Assembly: GCA_031274035.1 (NCBI GenBank)
Contig: JAISQR010000134.1
Location: 1 to 40,971 of the forward strand
Reading direction: 5' to 3'
DNA: 40,971 nucleotides
DNA from: Treponema sp.
GTDB taxonomy: Bacteria > Spirochaetota > Spirochaetia > Treponematales > Breznakiellaceae
Shown one piece after another: positions 16,005-24,503 of the stretch. The position numbers and the translations under genes were made by a program. The notes beneath the pieces were generated by a model, which was not told the origin of the DNA, ran no database searches, and was given only the letters and a program-made list of their open reading frames with translations. Every line of letters starts with the position of its first letter. Position 1 is the first letter of the stretch.

Positions 16005-17600
16005 ATGACTACTACTGTACGTTATTTATCTATTTTTCTTTTCTTATTCATAATTTCACCAATGCTCATGGCACAGACCGGTACCCGTTATGCACTCGTT
16101 ATCGGAAATACAGACTATCAGCGTATTGAAAAATTGAGAAATCCTGTAAACGATGCCCAGGATGTAGCAAATGCGTTAAAAACGCTTGGTTATCAAGTTG
16201 ATCTTAAATTAAACATCAATAGGTACGAAATGATTGATGCTGTAGATGCTTATATTGGGAAGCTTGCAGCCAATACCAATAACGAAGGATTTTTCTGGTT
16301 TGCGGGACATGGTTTTCAGATACGCGGAGAAAATTACCTCTTGCCAATTGATGTAACGGTAGAAAGCGAACGCCGTGTAGAATCGGATTCTTATTCTCTT
16401 AATGATTTACTTAATTCGCTTAGAGGCGCCCGTAACAAAGTAAATGTTGTTATTCTTGATGCCTGCCGGAATAATCCTTTTCCATCTTCATTTCGCGGCG
16501 CTGCCCTGCGCGGGCTTGCTGTTGTAAATGATATACCTAAAGACCTGTTCATTATGTTTTCTACCGCGCCTGGTGATGTTGCCGCTGACAGCGCGGGCGG
16601 AAAACGGAACAGTCCTTTTGCGGAAGCGTTTCTGAAGAATATGAATTCCACAGAAGCGCTTCCCCTGATGGCAGCGGATATTATGAAAGATACGGCATCA
16701 CTCACCGCGGGCAAACAGCAGCCATTTTATCGCGGTAGTATCGTAAGCGATAAATATTATTCATTAAAGAAAAACACCGCGGGCAATATCACGTCAGTTG
16801 CACCTGTTCCGCAAATAGATCAGCGTATTGCGCTGGATTCCGCCGCAATGCGGGAACAGTTCAATGGCGACTGGATTGGTGATGATATAAGGATACAAAT
16901 TAGCGGTGATAATATTATACAGTATTTTATGGACGAAGATAATACGTGGTATCCTGTCATACCTGAAAAAGAGTATTATCTCTATGATAGAAATAATTTA
17001 ATATATATTTGGTTAAACAAAGGCGGTGTTTGGTCGGAGACTCAGGTTTTTAGTCTTTCAGCGGTTTATAGGGACGCTTTGAATCTTGTATGGCAGAGAC
17101 ATGTTAATAACATGCGTAATAACGAGGATAATGATGTATGGAATGCCAGATACAAACAAACTTTATTCCGATCAAAAAATTTTGATGCTTCAATTGCCAA
17201 ACGAGTAACTTCCCGTAATAATCAAACAATAGATCCGCAATTCAAAGGTATGTGGATTGGTGAAATTACTATACGGGACGAGAATGGAGAGGCAGGCGGA
17301 AAAGCAAGTATAAAGATTGATATTTCAAATAATAAAATCACGCAGTATTTTAAAGACAATAACAACAATTGGTATATGGTTACACCCGCTACAGATAATT
17401 ACGAGTTTGATAGAAACAATATAATATATAGTTGGGTAAATAAAGGCGGTGTTTGGTCAGAAACTCAGGCGTATAGTCTTTCAATCGTTAATAATAAAAC
17501 ACTTAATATAGTTTGGCTGCGTCATGTAAATAACTACCGTGAAGATTCAATTAATAATATCTGGAATTTGACCGGTGAAGGCCAGTTGATAAAACAGTAA
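16005..17600 (+). CDS. Secreted/periplasmic caspase-like (peptidase C14) protein with two tandem C-terminal domains
   Basis: Signal peptide; RYALVIGNTDYQ, FWFAGHGFQ, VVILDACRNNPF (His-Cys dyad); two approx. 90-aa repeats sharing NxWYPV/NNWYMV, DRNN.IY.W.NKGGVWSETQ and ..VW.RHVNN. Confidence 0.9.
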   Translation: MTTTVRYLSIFLFLFIISPMLMAQTGTRYALVIGNTDYQRIEKLRNPVNDAQDVANALKTLGYQVDLKLNINRYEMIDAVDAYIGKLAANTNNEGFFWFAGHGFQIRGENYLLPIDVTVESERRVESDSYSLNDLLNSLRGARNKVNVVILDACRNNPFPSSFRGAALRGLAVVNDIPKDLFIMFSTAPGDVAADSAGGKRNSPFAEAFLKNMNSTEALPLMAADIMKDTASLTAGKQQPFYRGSIVSDKYYSLKKNTAGNITSVAPVPQIDQRIALDSAAMREQFNGDWIGDDIRIQISGDNIIQYFMDEDNTWYPVIPEKEYYLYDRNNLIYIWLNKGGVWSETQVFSLSAVYRDALNLVWQRHVNNMRNNEDNDVWNARYKQTLFRSKNFDASIAKRVTSRNNQTIDPQFKGMWIGEITIRDENGEAGGKASIKIDISNNKITQYFKDNNNNWYMVTPATDNYEFDRNNIIYSWVNKGGVWSETQAYSLSIVNNKTLNIVWLRHVNNYREDSINNIWNLTGEGQLIKQ

Positions 17601-17858
17601 AAATTTAGTATAGGCTAGGTACTAGTACATAGTCAGCAATATAACTGTGAGTGATTTGGAAAGAGATTTTTACCACGGACCACACGGACGGCACAGACCA
17701 TTGCTTCGATAACCTATCCTGAATCTACAGCAATCCCCGTAATTTGCGGGTTTAGGGTAGAAGAAGCTACGATTTTAGACGAAAAGTCAGTGAGGTGAGT
17801 GGTTAAATTTTCTTTTGTATGCACTTTGCTTATCCACAGTTTCATTATTGACTGCATA

Positions 17859-17938
17859 CTAGCAGTTTGTTGCGCTTCGCGCATAAAATGGTATAAAAAT
17901 CTACAATCGGACACGAAGTGTCCGCGGCTCCTAACTGC
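17859..17938 (-). repeat. Intergenic palindromic repeat, copy 4 (variant)
   Basis: CTAGCAGTTTGTTGCGCTTCGCGCATAAAATGGTATAAAAATCTACAAT-CGGACACGAAGTGTCCG-CGGCTCCTAACTG. Confidence 0.75.
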
Positions 17939-17962
17939 TCTTTGTAACGTACTATGCAAGCA

Positions 17963-17981
17963 GGGGGCGGGATGCGCCCCC
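17963..17981 (-). terminator. GC-rich hairpin downstream of the repeat-rich lipoprotein gene
   Basis: GGGGGCG-ggatg-CGCCCCC perfect 7-bp stem; weak T tract. Confidence 0.4.
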
Positions 17982-17987
17982 TCCGCA

Positions 17988-19019
17988 CTATTCCCAGCCG
18001 CCCGATGATCCGCTTACCGAACTGTCCAGCGTAACCCCTGTACCGGCGGTGGTATCGCGCTTACCGCCGTTTATAACGTATACCGCATGACCGTAACTGT
18101 TGCCGTTGGCAGCGGTGTTTTTTAACAAGGAAGATGCATTTGACCCGTAAATAGTACCGCCCTGCTTGGTAAATGTACCACTGGTTACTGCCACCCCGCC
18201 GCCGGAGGCGGAGGAATTGCCGCTTATCGTACCGCCGCTCATGGTAAAGGCGCCGAGGTATACATACACTCCGCCGCCGAAGGAGGAGGAGGCAGTATTG
18301 CCGCTGATCGTACCGCCGCTCATGGTAAATGTGCCGCCGGATGATACATATACCCCGCCGCCCTTCCCTACGGAGGCGGAGGATGCAGTATTGCCGCTGA
18401 TGGTTCCGCCGCTCATGGTAAACGTGCCGCCGGATACAAACACCCCGCCGCCTCCTCCGCCGCCGGAGGATGCAGTATTGCCGCTGATCGTACCGCCGCT
18501 CATGGTAAACGTGCCGCCGGATACAAACACCCCGCCGCCGTAGGAGGAGGAGGTATTGCCGCTCACCTTTGAGCCGGCATTCATCACCAGCATGCCGCCG
18601 TTGTCCACCCAAACCAGCGCATCCGCATTGCCGTTCCTCCCCTGCAAGGTAAGGTTATTGTCCAGCGTCAGCGTTACCCCGCTGTCCACGGTTAAAGAGG
18701 GGCCCGGTTGAACTAAATAGACCGTCCGTTCAGTTGAGCCGCCAGCAAGGGTTATATTCACATTCTTACCGTTGTAGGAAAGCATCTTTGGAGCGATGCT
18801 GGCGTTGGCGCTTAACGTAATGGTATAATTGCCGCCGTCCGCCGCGTTGTTGCTGATCCATATTAATGAGTCGGCAAGCGATAAATTACTGGGCATGGTG
18901 CTGTCCCCCGATCCATCCGATCCATCAGAGTGAAACAGGTCCTTGCACCCCGCGAACAGCAGCAGCCCAAAACAGAAAAGCGCCGCTATACGCGCCGAAT
19001 TTTGTTTTGTATGTTTCAT
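17988..19019 (-). CDS. Repeat-containing lipoprotein (POMP/beta-helix-like)
   Basis: Lipobox LLLFAGCKD; repeated GGTFTMSGGTISGNTASS units separated by Gly/Ser linkers. Confidence 0.8.
   Translation of the reverse strand: MKHTKQNSARIAALFCFGLLLFAGCKDLFHSDGSDGSGDSTMPSNLSLADSLIWISNNAADGGNYTITLSANASIAPKMLSYNGKNVNITLAGGSTERTVYLVQPGPSLTVDSGVTLTLDNNLTLQGRNGNADALVWVDNGGMLVMNAGSKVSGNTSSSYGGGVFVSGGTFTMSGGTISGNTASSGGGGGGGVFVSGGTFTMSGGTISGNTASSASVGKGGGVYVSSGGTFTMSGGTISGNTASSSFGGGVYVYLGAFTMSGGTISGNSSASGGGVAVTSGTFTKQGGTIYGSNASSLLKNTAANGNSYGHAVYVINGGKRDTTAGTGVTLDSSVSGSSGGWE
18160..18560 (-). repeat. Tandem intragenic repeats encoding FTMSGGTISGNTASS
   Basis: Recurring + strand string GCAGTATTGCCGCTGATCGTACCGCCGCTCATGGTAAA(C/T)GTGCCGCCGGAT. 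Confidence 0.85.
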
Positions 19020-19032
19020 GCTCTAACCTTCT

Positions 19033-19977
19033 TTAAAAATGTACGGTATACGACACCCGTACCGCGTCTCCGCCCCGGTATCCCGGAACAAGGGCTATAT
19101 CCACCCCGTCCATAAACCCGGCGGACACACGCTTTTTGTTGTATATATTTGGACGGATAAAGCTGTACGCAACCGTAGCCGCCAGCGCGGTAAGCCCAAA
19201 CGCGCCCGGCACGCCCGCAAGGCCGTCATCGTAGGAAAGCGACAGTTCCCATGCCAGCAGCCCCGCAAAGGCGGCATAGCCGCCCGCAAGCGTTAAGCCG
19301 CCTTTCGTATCTTTCTGCATAAAAGAACCAAGCCCAAAGGCCAAATTCAAAAAACCATACCCCCAAACGCCTATTCCGCCCTTTTTTACCGTAGTTGCCG
19401 CCGGCCTGCTCGTATTTGGCGGCAACTGTGCAGGCGGTGCGGGTGCGGCAGGTGTGTTCCGCCTTTCATCTGCCCGTGCTGATTCGGATATGCCTAATAA
19501 TCCTGCCAACCGTGAGTCCAGTTGCAGATCATATGATTTTGGAAAAACTAATTGGGCTGTTTCAACATTCGTTGCCCTTATAATTATTCTATAATTATTA
19601 TTTCCAATTCTCTGCAATGATCCATAAATTAATGTATTTACACCGGCCCTTTGACCAATCCTTTGCGCTGTTTCATCGCTGACTTCGCCGGACAATGAAT
19701 AATTTAATTCACTTTGAAGAATTTCAAGCCGCCTGCGTTCAAATATTGGACGTATTCCTTTTTCCCATAATTTTTCAGTCATTGTGTCTATAAAATACTC
19801 CATTAAAATACGTCTGTCTGTTTCAAATGCAATTACAGCAACACCCCGCTCCCTTTGAATATTGTTCATTAGACCGTTTGCATAATCGTTAATTGCGGAA
19901 TCCAGTGTCATTAAATTTTGCGAAAACATTGGTGTAAGTACAAAAGAAAACAATGCAATAAAAACAACCTTTTTCAT
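19033..19977 (-). CDS. CsgG/FlgO-like periplasmic/outer-membrane-associated protein
   Basis: Signal peptide MKKVVFIALFSFVLTPMFS; RGVAVIAFETDRRILMEYFIDTMTEKLWEKGIRPIFERRRLEILQSE...AGVNTLIYGSLQRIGNNNYRI. ATG at 19977 with GGAG upstream. Confidence 0.65.
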   Translation of the reverse strand: MKKVVFIALFSFVLTPMFSQNLMTLDSAINDYANGLMNNIQRERGVAVIAFETDRRILMEYFIDTMTEKLWEKGIRPIFERRRLEILQSELNYSLSGEVSDETAQRIGQRAGVNTLIYGSLQRIGNNNYRIIIRATNVETAQLVFPKSYDLQLDSRLAGLLGISESARADERRNTPAAPAPPAQLPPNTSRPAATTVKKGGIGVWGYGFLNLAFGLGSFMQKDTKGGLTLAGGYAAFAGLLAWELSLSYDDGLAGVPGAFGLTALAATVAYSFIRPNIYNKKRVSAGFMDGVDIALVPGYRGGDAVRVSYTVHF

Positions 19978-20045
19978 ATTTTCTCCTAAATTCTTTAACA
20001 ACTCTGCATACACCACTATTTTAATAACCTTAATTAAAATAGGTA

Positions 20046-20068
20046 AACCCCCGGTAAAGCCGGGGGTA
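20046..20068 (-). terminator. Hairpin between lipoprotein and CsgG-like genes
   Basis: CCCCCGG-taaag-CCGGGGG. Confidence 0.45.
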
Positions 20069-20112
20069 TTTGACTTTGAATACTTTTTCATAAGAAAATA
20101 TTCAAAAAGATA

Positions 20113-20577
20113 TTAATCTTTCGGCTCGGCAAACTGATTAAAGTTAAGAGTTTTTGACGCGGTGTCAAAATTGAATTTTTTTACACCGCTAGACATATTT
20201 TCCGGTATTGGCTGCCCTGCCGAATAAAAATACTGTGTCTCATCTCCTTCAAAATCTACCTGGAGAGTTATGAAAAGAAAATATTCCCCGGTTCCTGTCC
20301 AACCAGGACTGTTCTTCCACCAATCTTCGGTATTTTCACCATTAATTTTAAGCGGAATGGTAACCGTTGTTTTATTTTCGCTCAGGCTCGCCCAGCCGCG
20401 GGCAACAAGGGTGGGGTCATCTTTACCTGAATTCATACCGACCCACACGCCGGCTTTACCTGTAGGCAACCCTGTCAATGTTAATGACTTAGGCTCATCC
20501 GTGGAACCATTATCACACCCCGCCAAACCTAACGCAATTATCAACATACCAAGAACAAAAAAATTGCTTTTCTTCAT
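20113..20577 (-). CDS. Small lipoprotein
   Basis: MKKSNFFVLGMLIIALGLAGCDNGS lipobox. Confidence 0.75.
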   Translation of the reverse strand: MKKSNFFVLGMLIIALGLAGCDNGSTDEPKSLTLTGLPTGKAGVWVGMNSGKDDPTLVARGWASLSENKTTVTIPLKINGENTEDWWKNSPGWTGTGEYFLFITLQVDFEGDETQYFYSAGQPIPENMSSGVKKFNFDTASKTLNFNQFAEPKD

Positions 20578-20861
20578 CGTGAAAATCCTTTACGGTCTTT
20601 CCCGCCGTCATATTGTTTATTTTAGAAAATATGTCAAAAATATGTTGCCAATAAGTTTTTTCATATTTTCAACAAATTTTAGGGCGCATTGCACATAACT
20701 TGTTGCTGAACGAAAACAACTCCGCGATGGTTTCGCCCTCCTCGCTTGCGCCGCCGGTAAACGGCAGCGCAAACAAAAACACTACGATTATTTTCTTGCT
20801 TATAAAACCACCTCCGATATATAAATATAAAAACCGCCCGCTAACATGCGGAGCCGTTCTT

Positions 20862-21225
20862 TGAGAATTCCTGATACGCGGCGGATTGGCCGCAAATAAC
20901 GGTTAAAAAGCCGCGCCGGACGGCGCGGAGGACGGGTTATCTGACATAAGGTAGAAGATATCTGATGGAAGGAAGGCGGCTGTAAGCCGGAAGCTGTGCT
21001 GCGTATACGGGTAGACTGTTTAAAAATATCGGTCGGATACCGGTTATATCCTAGTAAACCTATCGGGGGGGGGGGGTATTAAAGAATCAACAATAGCAAA
21101 AACAAAAGCGGCGGGCGGTATGGCAACGTACCAGGTAGTATTGTCGGCGCCGGTTTTTGTGCGGTACATTCCCAAAACGCTCCTTATATCAAATAGTATA
21201 AATATAATTAAAACTATAGCGCCGT
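20862..21225. repeat. Approx. 360-bp direct repeat, copy A
   Basis: Colinear with 23998-24361 at a constant offset of 3136 bp at three anchors; contains G12 at 21065-21076. Confidence 0.9.
20911..20928 (-). terminator. Rho-independent terminator in repeat copy A
   Basis: Minus strand CCGCGCC-gtcc-GGCGCGG followed by CTTTTT. Confidence 0.7.
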
Positions 21226-21310
21226 TTAGAAAAAAAGGCAAGGGTCCGTGTATTATAAACAGCGGTTTAACTTTTAACCACGAAACACACGAAAAGAAAA
21301 CAACCGCCAA
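21044..21310 (-). CDS. Putative small membrane protein; C-terminus encoded across the C12 tract
   Basis: Hydrophobic segments; C-terminus MYRTKTGADNTTWYVAIPPAAFVFAIVDSLIPPPPDRFTRI is nearly reproduced in repeat copy B. Confidence 0.4.
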   Translation of the reverse strand: MAVVFFSCVSWLKVKPLFIIHGPLPFFLNGAIVLIIFILFDIRSVLGMYRTKTGADNTTWYVAIPPAAFVFAIVDSLIPPPPDRFTRI

Positions 21311-21361
21311 GGAAGGAAAAAGAGTATTTTCTCACCAAAACCTTTGTGTCCTTCGCGGTTA
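21270..21361. repeat. Inverted-repeat-bounded CCACGAA-type element
   Basis: TTAACCACGAA...TTCGCGGTTAA. Confidence 0.55.
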
Positions 21362-21621
21362 AATTTCTTCAAATTTGGGTACTTTCGCGGTACTTGGAAG
21401 CAACGTACTTTTCTTTTTCGTGTCTTTCCGCGCCTTTCGCGGTTAAATTTCTTCAAAATTGGGTATTTTCGCGGTACTTGGAAGTCATGTGCTTTTCTTT
21501 TTCGTGTCTTTCCGCGCCTTTCGCGGTTAAATTTCTTCAAATTTGGGTACTTTCGCGGTACTTGGAAGCAACGTACTTTTCTTTTTCGTGTCTTTCCGCG
21601 CCTTTAGCGGTTAAATTTCTT
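21354..21621. repeat. 84-bp tandem repeat (three full units plus partial)
   Basis: CGCGGTTAAATTTCTTCAAA starts at 21354, 21438, 21522, with a degenerate copy at 21606; period 84. Confidence 0.95.
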
Positions 21622-21741
21622 AAAAATAAAATTGTAAAGGCGGGGAAGGGAAGAAAAAGTATAAAAAGCCCGCGGATTACACGGATTCTGTCGTATAGCA
21701 GGGGGACAGGACACGCCGTATGCGCCCTGTCCCCGTCCGCC

Positions 21742-23058
21742 CTACTGGATAACCTTAAACCACGCGCAATCGGAACCGCTGCTTATCGATCCGTCTTTAC
21801 TATACCCTATATCAATAAAATGGCTGCCCGCCGTTGGAACCGGTATGGTTACCGTTACCGAATTCGTACCGGATATTCGGCTACCGCTGTAATAGCCGCT
21901 GCTGCTTGTAGCCGAGACGTTATCCAGCGTGCCGATAAAGGCAAAATCACAACCTGATTCCGAAGATACATCAAGCCGTATCGTTATGGACGTGGCCCCG
22001 CTGCTTGTAAAGCTGACGCGCGATTTGGTTATGCCGTTATGTGCTATCGCGGGGGATTTGCGTCTGCCGTCGCTTTGCACCGTCCATGTACCGCTCGATA
22101 CGGAACTGTACGTGATGTTGCCGATGGACGGGGAGTAGGCGACGGAAGCTGCGTCCGAAAACGCGCCTTCGCCTGCCGTATTCACCGCTTTTATTTTATA
22201 GTAATAGGTAGCAGCGCTAGAACCAGGGTTCGTGTCAGTATAGGTAGTTCCGCTAGCGGCCCCTATTTTAGTAAACGCTCCCGACGCACTGGCTGCGCGA
22301 TATACGTTGTATGAGGCGGCCCTGGATACCGCAACCCAGGTAATGGTAATACCGCCTGATGTGTTAGTTGCCGAAACATGCTGCGGTACTGCGGGAAGAA
22401 CGGTTTGTAATATATCTCTTGTACTGCTTAATGCCAGCGCGGATCCGTCATACCGGAAGGTATAAATAAGGCCTTTCTGAAACTCCGTTACTCCCTGGGG
22501 AAAGGGGATTGAGGCGCTTGTGTTCCGCATAAAAAAATAACCGGACGAAGAGCCTGCCTGCACCGCATATATCGCGGTTTCATTAGGCATGACGATAGTA
22601 GAATCGGTTTCCAGCGGCTTTAATTCAAAAGTGCCGGAGGTAAAGGTGAGGGAATATATGCTTTGATTCTCTATTTTGATACATGCCATGTCCCCTGTAA
22701 TAGCGGTAATATCGGGTATCGTTACTTCGGTGGTCTTTTTTTCGTCCACCCGCGCCGTAACAGGCGCTTCGTCCTGAGTAAAGATAACCTTCCCCTCAAA
22801 GATAAGCTCAAAGCGCGGGTAAAACGCGGTCCCCAGTGGATTCGGTTCCGCCTCAACCTTGGCCGTTCCCGCTGCCGGAACACGTGCGATTTGCGCAAAC
22901 CGGGCGCCATCCTTATAGACAAGTACGGGAAACTGTTCCGTATTCTTGAAGAGTATATAGGTCTTATCGGATGTTTCCTCGTTCGAAGTGGGACACGCGG
23001 TAAGCAGAACCACCGTGAATATCACCGTTATAACCGGTAAAATAGATTTTTGTTTCAT
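21742..23058 (-). CDS. Lipoprotein with fibronectin type III domain
   Basis: MKQKSILPVITVIFTVVLLTACPTS lipobox; FN3 PQHVSATNTSGGITITWVAVSRAASYNVYRA...YYYKIKAVNTAGEGAFSDAA. Confidence 0.8.
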   Translation of the reverse strand: MKQKSILPVITVIFTVVLLTACPTSNEETSDKTYILFKNTEQFPVLVYKDGARFAQIARVPAAGTAKVEAEPNPLGTAFYPRFELIFEGKVIFTQDEAPVTARVDEKKTTEVTIPDITAITGDMACIKIENQSIYSLTFTSGTFELKPLETDSTIVMPNETAIYAVQAGSSSGYFFMRNTSASIPFPQGVTEFQKGLIYTFRYDGSALALSSTRDILQTVLPAVPQHVSATNTSGGITITWVAVSRAASYNVYRAASASGAFTKIGAASGTTYTDTNPGSSAATYYYKIKAVNTAGEGAFSDAASVAYSPSIGNITYSSVSSGTWTVQSDGRRKSPAIAHNGITKSRVSFTSSGATSITIRLDVSSESGCDFAFIGTLDNVSATSSSGYYSGSRISGTNSVTVTIPVPTAGSHFIDIGYSKDGSISSGSDCAWFKVIQ

Positions 23059-23073
23059 ATAATCCTCCATAAC

Positions 23074-23109
23074 AAAAGGGACAAGCGGTAACGGCGTTTG
23101 TCCCCTTTT
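23074..23109 (-). terminator. Hairpin between the two minus-strand surface-protein genes
   Basis: AAAAGGGACAAGCG...CGTTTGTCCCCTTTT with one bulge. Confidence 0.5.
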
Positions 23110-23118
23110 CTTTTTTAA

Positions 23119-23937
23119 TTAGTCGTAGTATATGCTTGCGGCAACCTCTGTAACGGTTATCCCCGAAGCGTTTTCGCTGCTGGGAATCGTGATTTCATAC
23201 ACCTTGTTTGCCTGCATGGACATATCTATAGGAACTTTTTTATTTTCCGTCCATGCCACGGCGCTAAACTCAATAACATTGGTATTATCCCCGATCTCAA
23301 AACCGCTTATCAGTTCATTTTTCCCTCCGACGACAACAAAGTCGCCGTCGGCGGATCCGTTGGTTTTCTGCTGATTCGCATAATTCACCCTTACCGATTT
23401 ATTACTCAGATTTTTCACCATCACTGCCGGTTTAATGCTGTTGTTAGGCACATTGCCCATCGTAATAGTCGTGGTATACGGGACAGAAGAATTGTTTACC
23501 CGCGCGGTGTTTGCCTGAGAACGATCTGTGGTTTCCACCAGCGCGACCACCTTGCCGTTGTACTTCAATTCCTTGGAGAAATAGACATAGTAATCGTAGG
23601 AAGTGTCCAGTGCAATCGGAATGATTACCCGCGCCGCGTTCGGCGCTATCACCGCGAAATTTTGACTCAAATCCGTTTTCTTAATCTGCACCCAAAAACT
23701 GGTGTTGTTATTAAACACCCAGTTGCCGCCGCCATAGGTACTTGAAGGGGAAACCCTTACCGTGTAGCCCTGGATATTGGAATAATAGGTAAGGGTATTG
23801 AACTGGGAAGCCTGGGCTTGACGCTCTTCGTAATTGCGCTTATCCACCGCCACAATGGTGTAGAACTTTTCTTCCGGCAGCCGTACCTTTACATCGCCCA
23901 GGGAACTTACGGTGCCGATATAGTTTCCGCCCTCCAC
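23119..23937 (-). CDS. Hypothetical surface-type protein, apparently 5'-truncated
   Basis: Long ORF starting GTG with no signal peptide; an in-frame TAG lies eight codons upstream. Confidence 0.55.
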   Translation of the reverse strand: MEGGNYIGTVSSLGDVKVRLPEEKFYTIVAVDKRNYEERQAQASQFNTLTYYSNIQGYTVRVSPSSTYGGGNWVFNNNTSFWVQIKKTDLSQNFAVIAPNAARVIIPIALDTSYDYYVYFSKELKYNGKVVALVETTDRSQANTARVNNSSVPYTTTITMGNVPNNSIKPAVMVKNLSNKSVRVNYANQQKTNGSADGDFVVVGGKNELISGFEIGDNTNVIEFSAVAWTENKKVPIDMSMQANKVYEITIPSSENASGITVTEVAASIYYD

Positions 23938-23997
23938 GGATCCTTTCCGCCCCTATTGTTCTTCCTGCAAAGGCGTAATTCCGTCCCATCTGTTCCC

Positions 23998-24361
23998 TGA
24001 GAATTCCTGATATGCGGCGGTTTGGCCGCAAGTAACGGTTAAGAAGCCGCGCCGGACGGCGCGGGGGATGAGTTATCTGATATAAGGTAGAAGATATCTG
24101 ATGGCAGGATGACGGCTGTAAGCCCAAAACTATCCTGCGTGTACGGGTAGACTGTTTAAAAATATCGACCGGATGCCGGTTATATCCTAGTAAACCTATC
24201 GGGGGGGGGGGGTATTAAAGAATCAACAATAGCAAAAATAAAAGCGGCGGGCGGTATGGCAACGTACCAGATATCATTGTTCAGGCCGGTTTTTGCGCGG
24301 TACATTCCCAAAACGCTCCTTATATCAAATTGTATAAATATTATTAATAACTATAGCGCTA
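23998..24361. repeat. Approx. 360-bp direct repeat, copy B
   Basis: Colinear with copy A; G12 at 24201-24212. Confidence 0.9.
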
Positions 24362-24503
24362 TTTTAAAAAAAATACAAGTTCACGGTTGAAATTTGGCAG
24401 TGAATTTGACATTCCTCCCCATGTTCCGCATCTAAACTGCGCCGGGAGCCTGTTCAGATACATGGACAATTTGCCGTTATTTTTATACGATTAAGAATAT
24501 ACC

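Noticed and set aside
18166-18543. Proline-rich + strand ORF (PPLMVNVPPDTNTPPPP)
   Set aside because: Antisense translation of the Gly/Ser repeat array in the lipoprotein gene.
21354-21621. Possible CRISPR array
   Set aside because: Units are contiguous 84-bp tandem copies without unique spacers and no cas genes are present.
21346-21957. 203-aa + strand ORF FAVKFLQIWVLSRYLEATYFSF...
   Set aside because: Open because the tandem repeat period (84) is divisible by three; no signal of real coding use.
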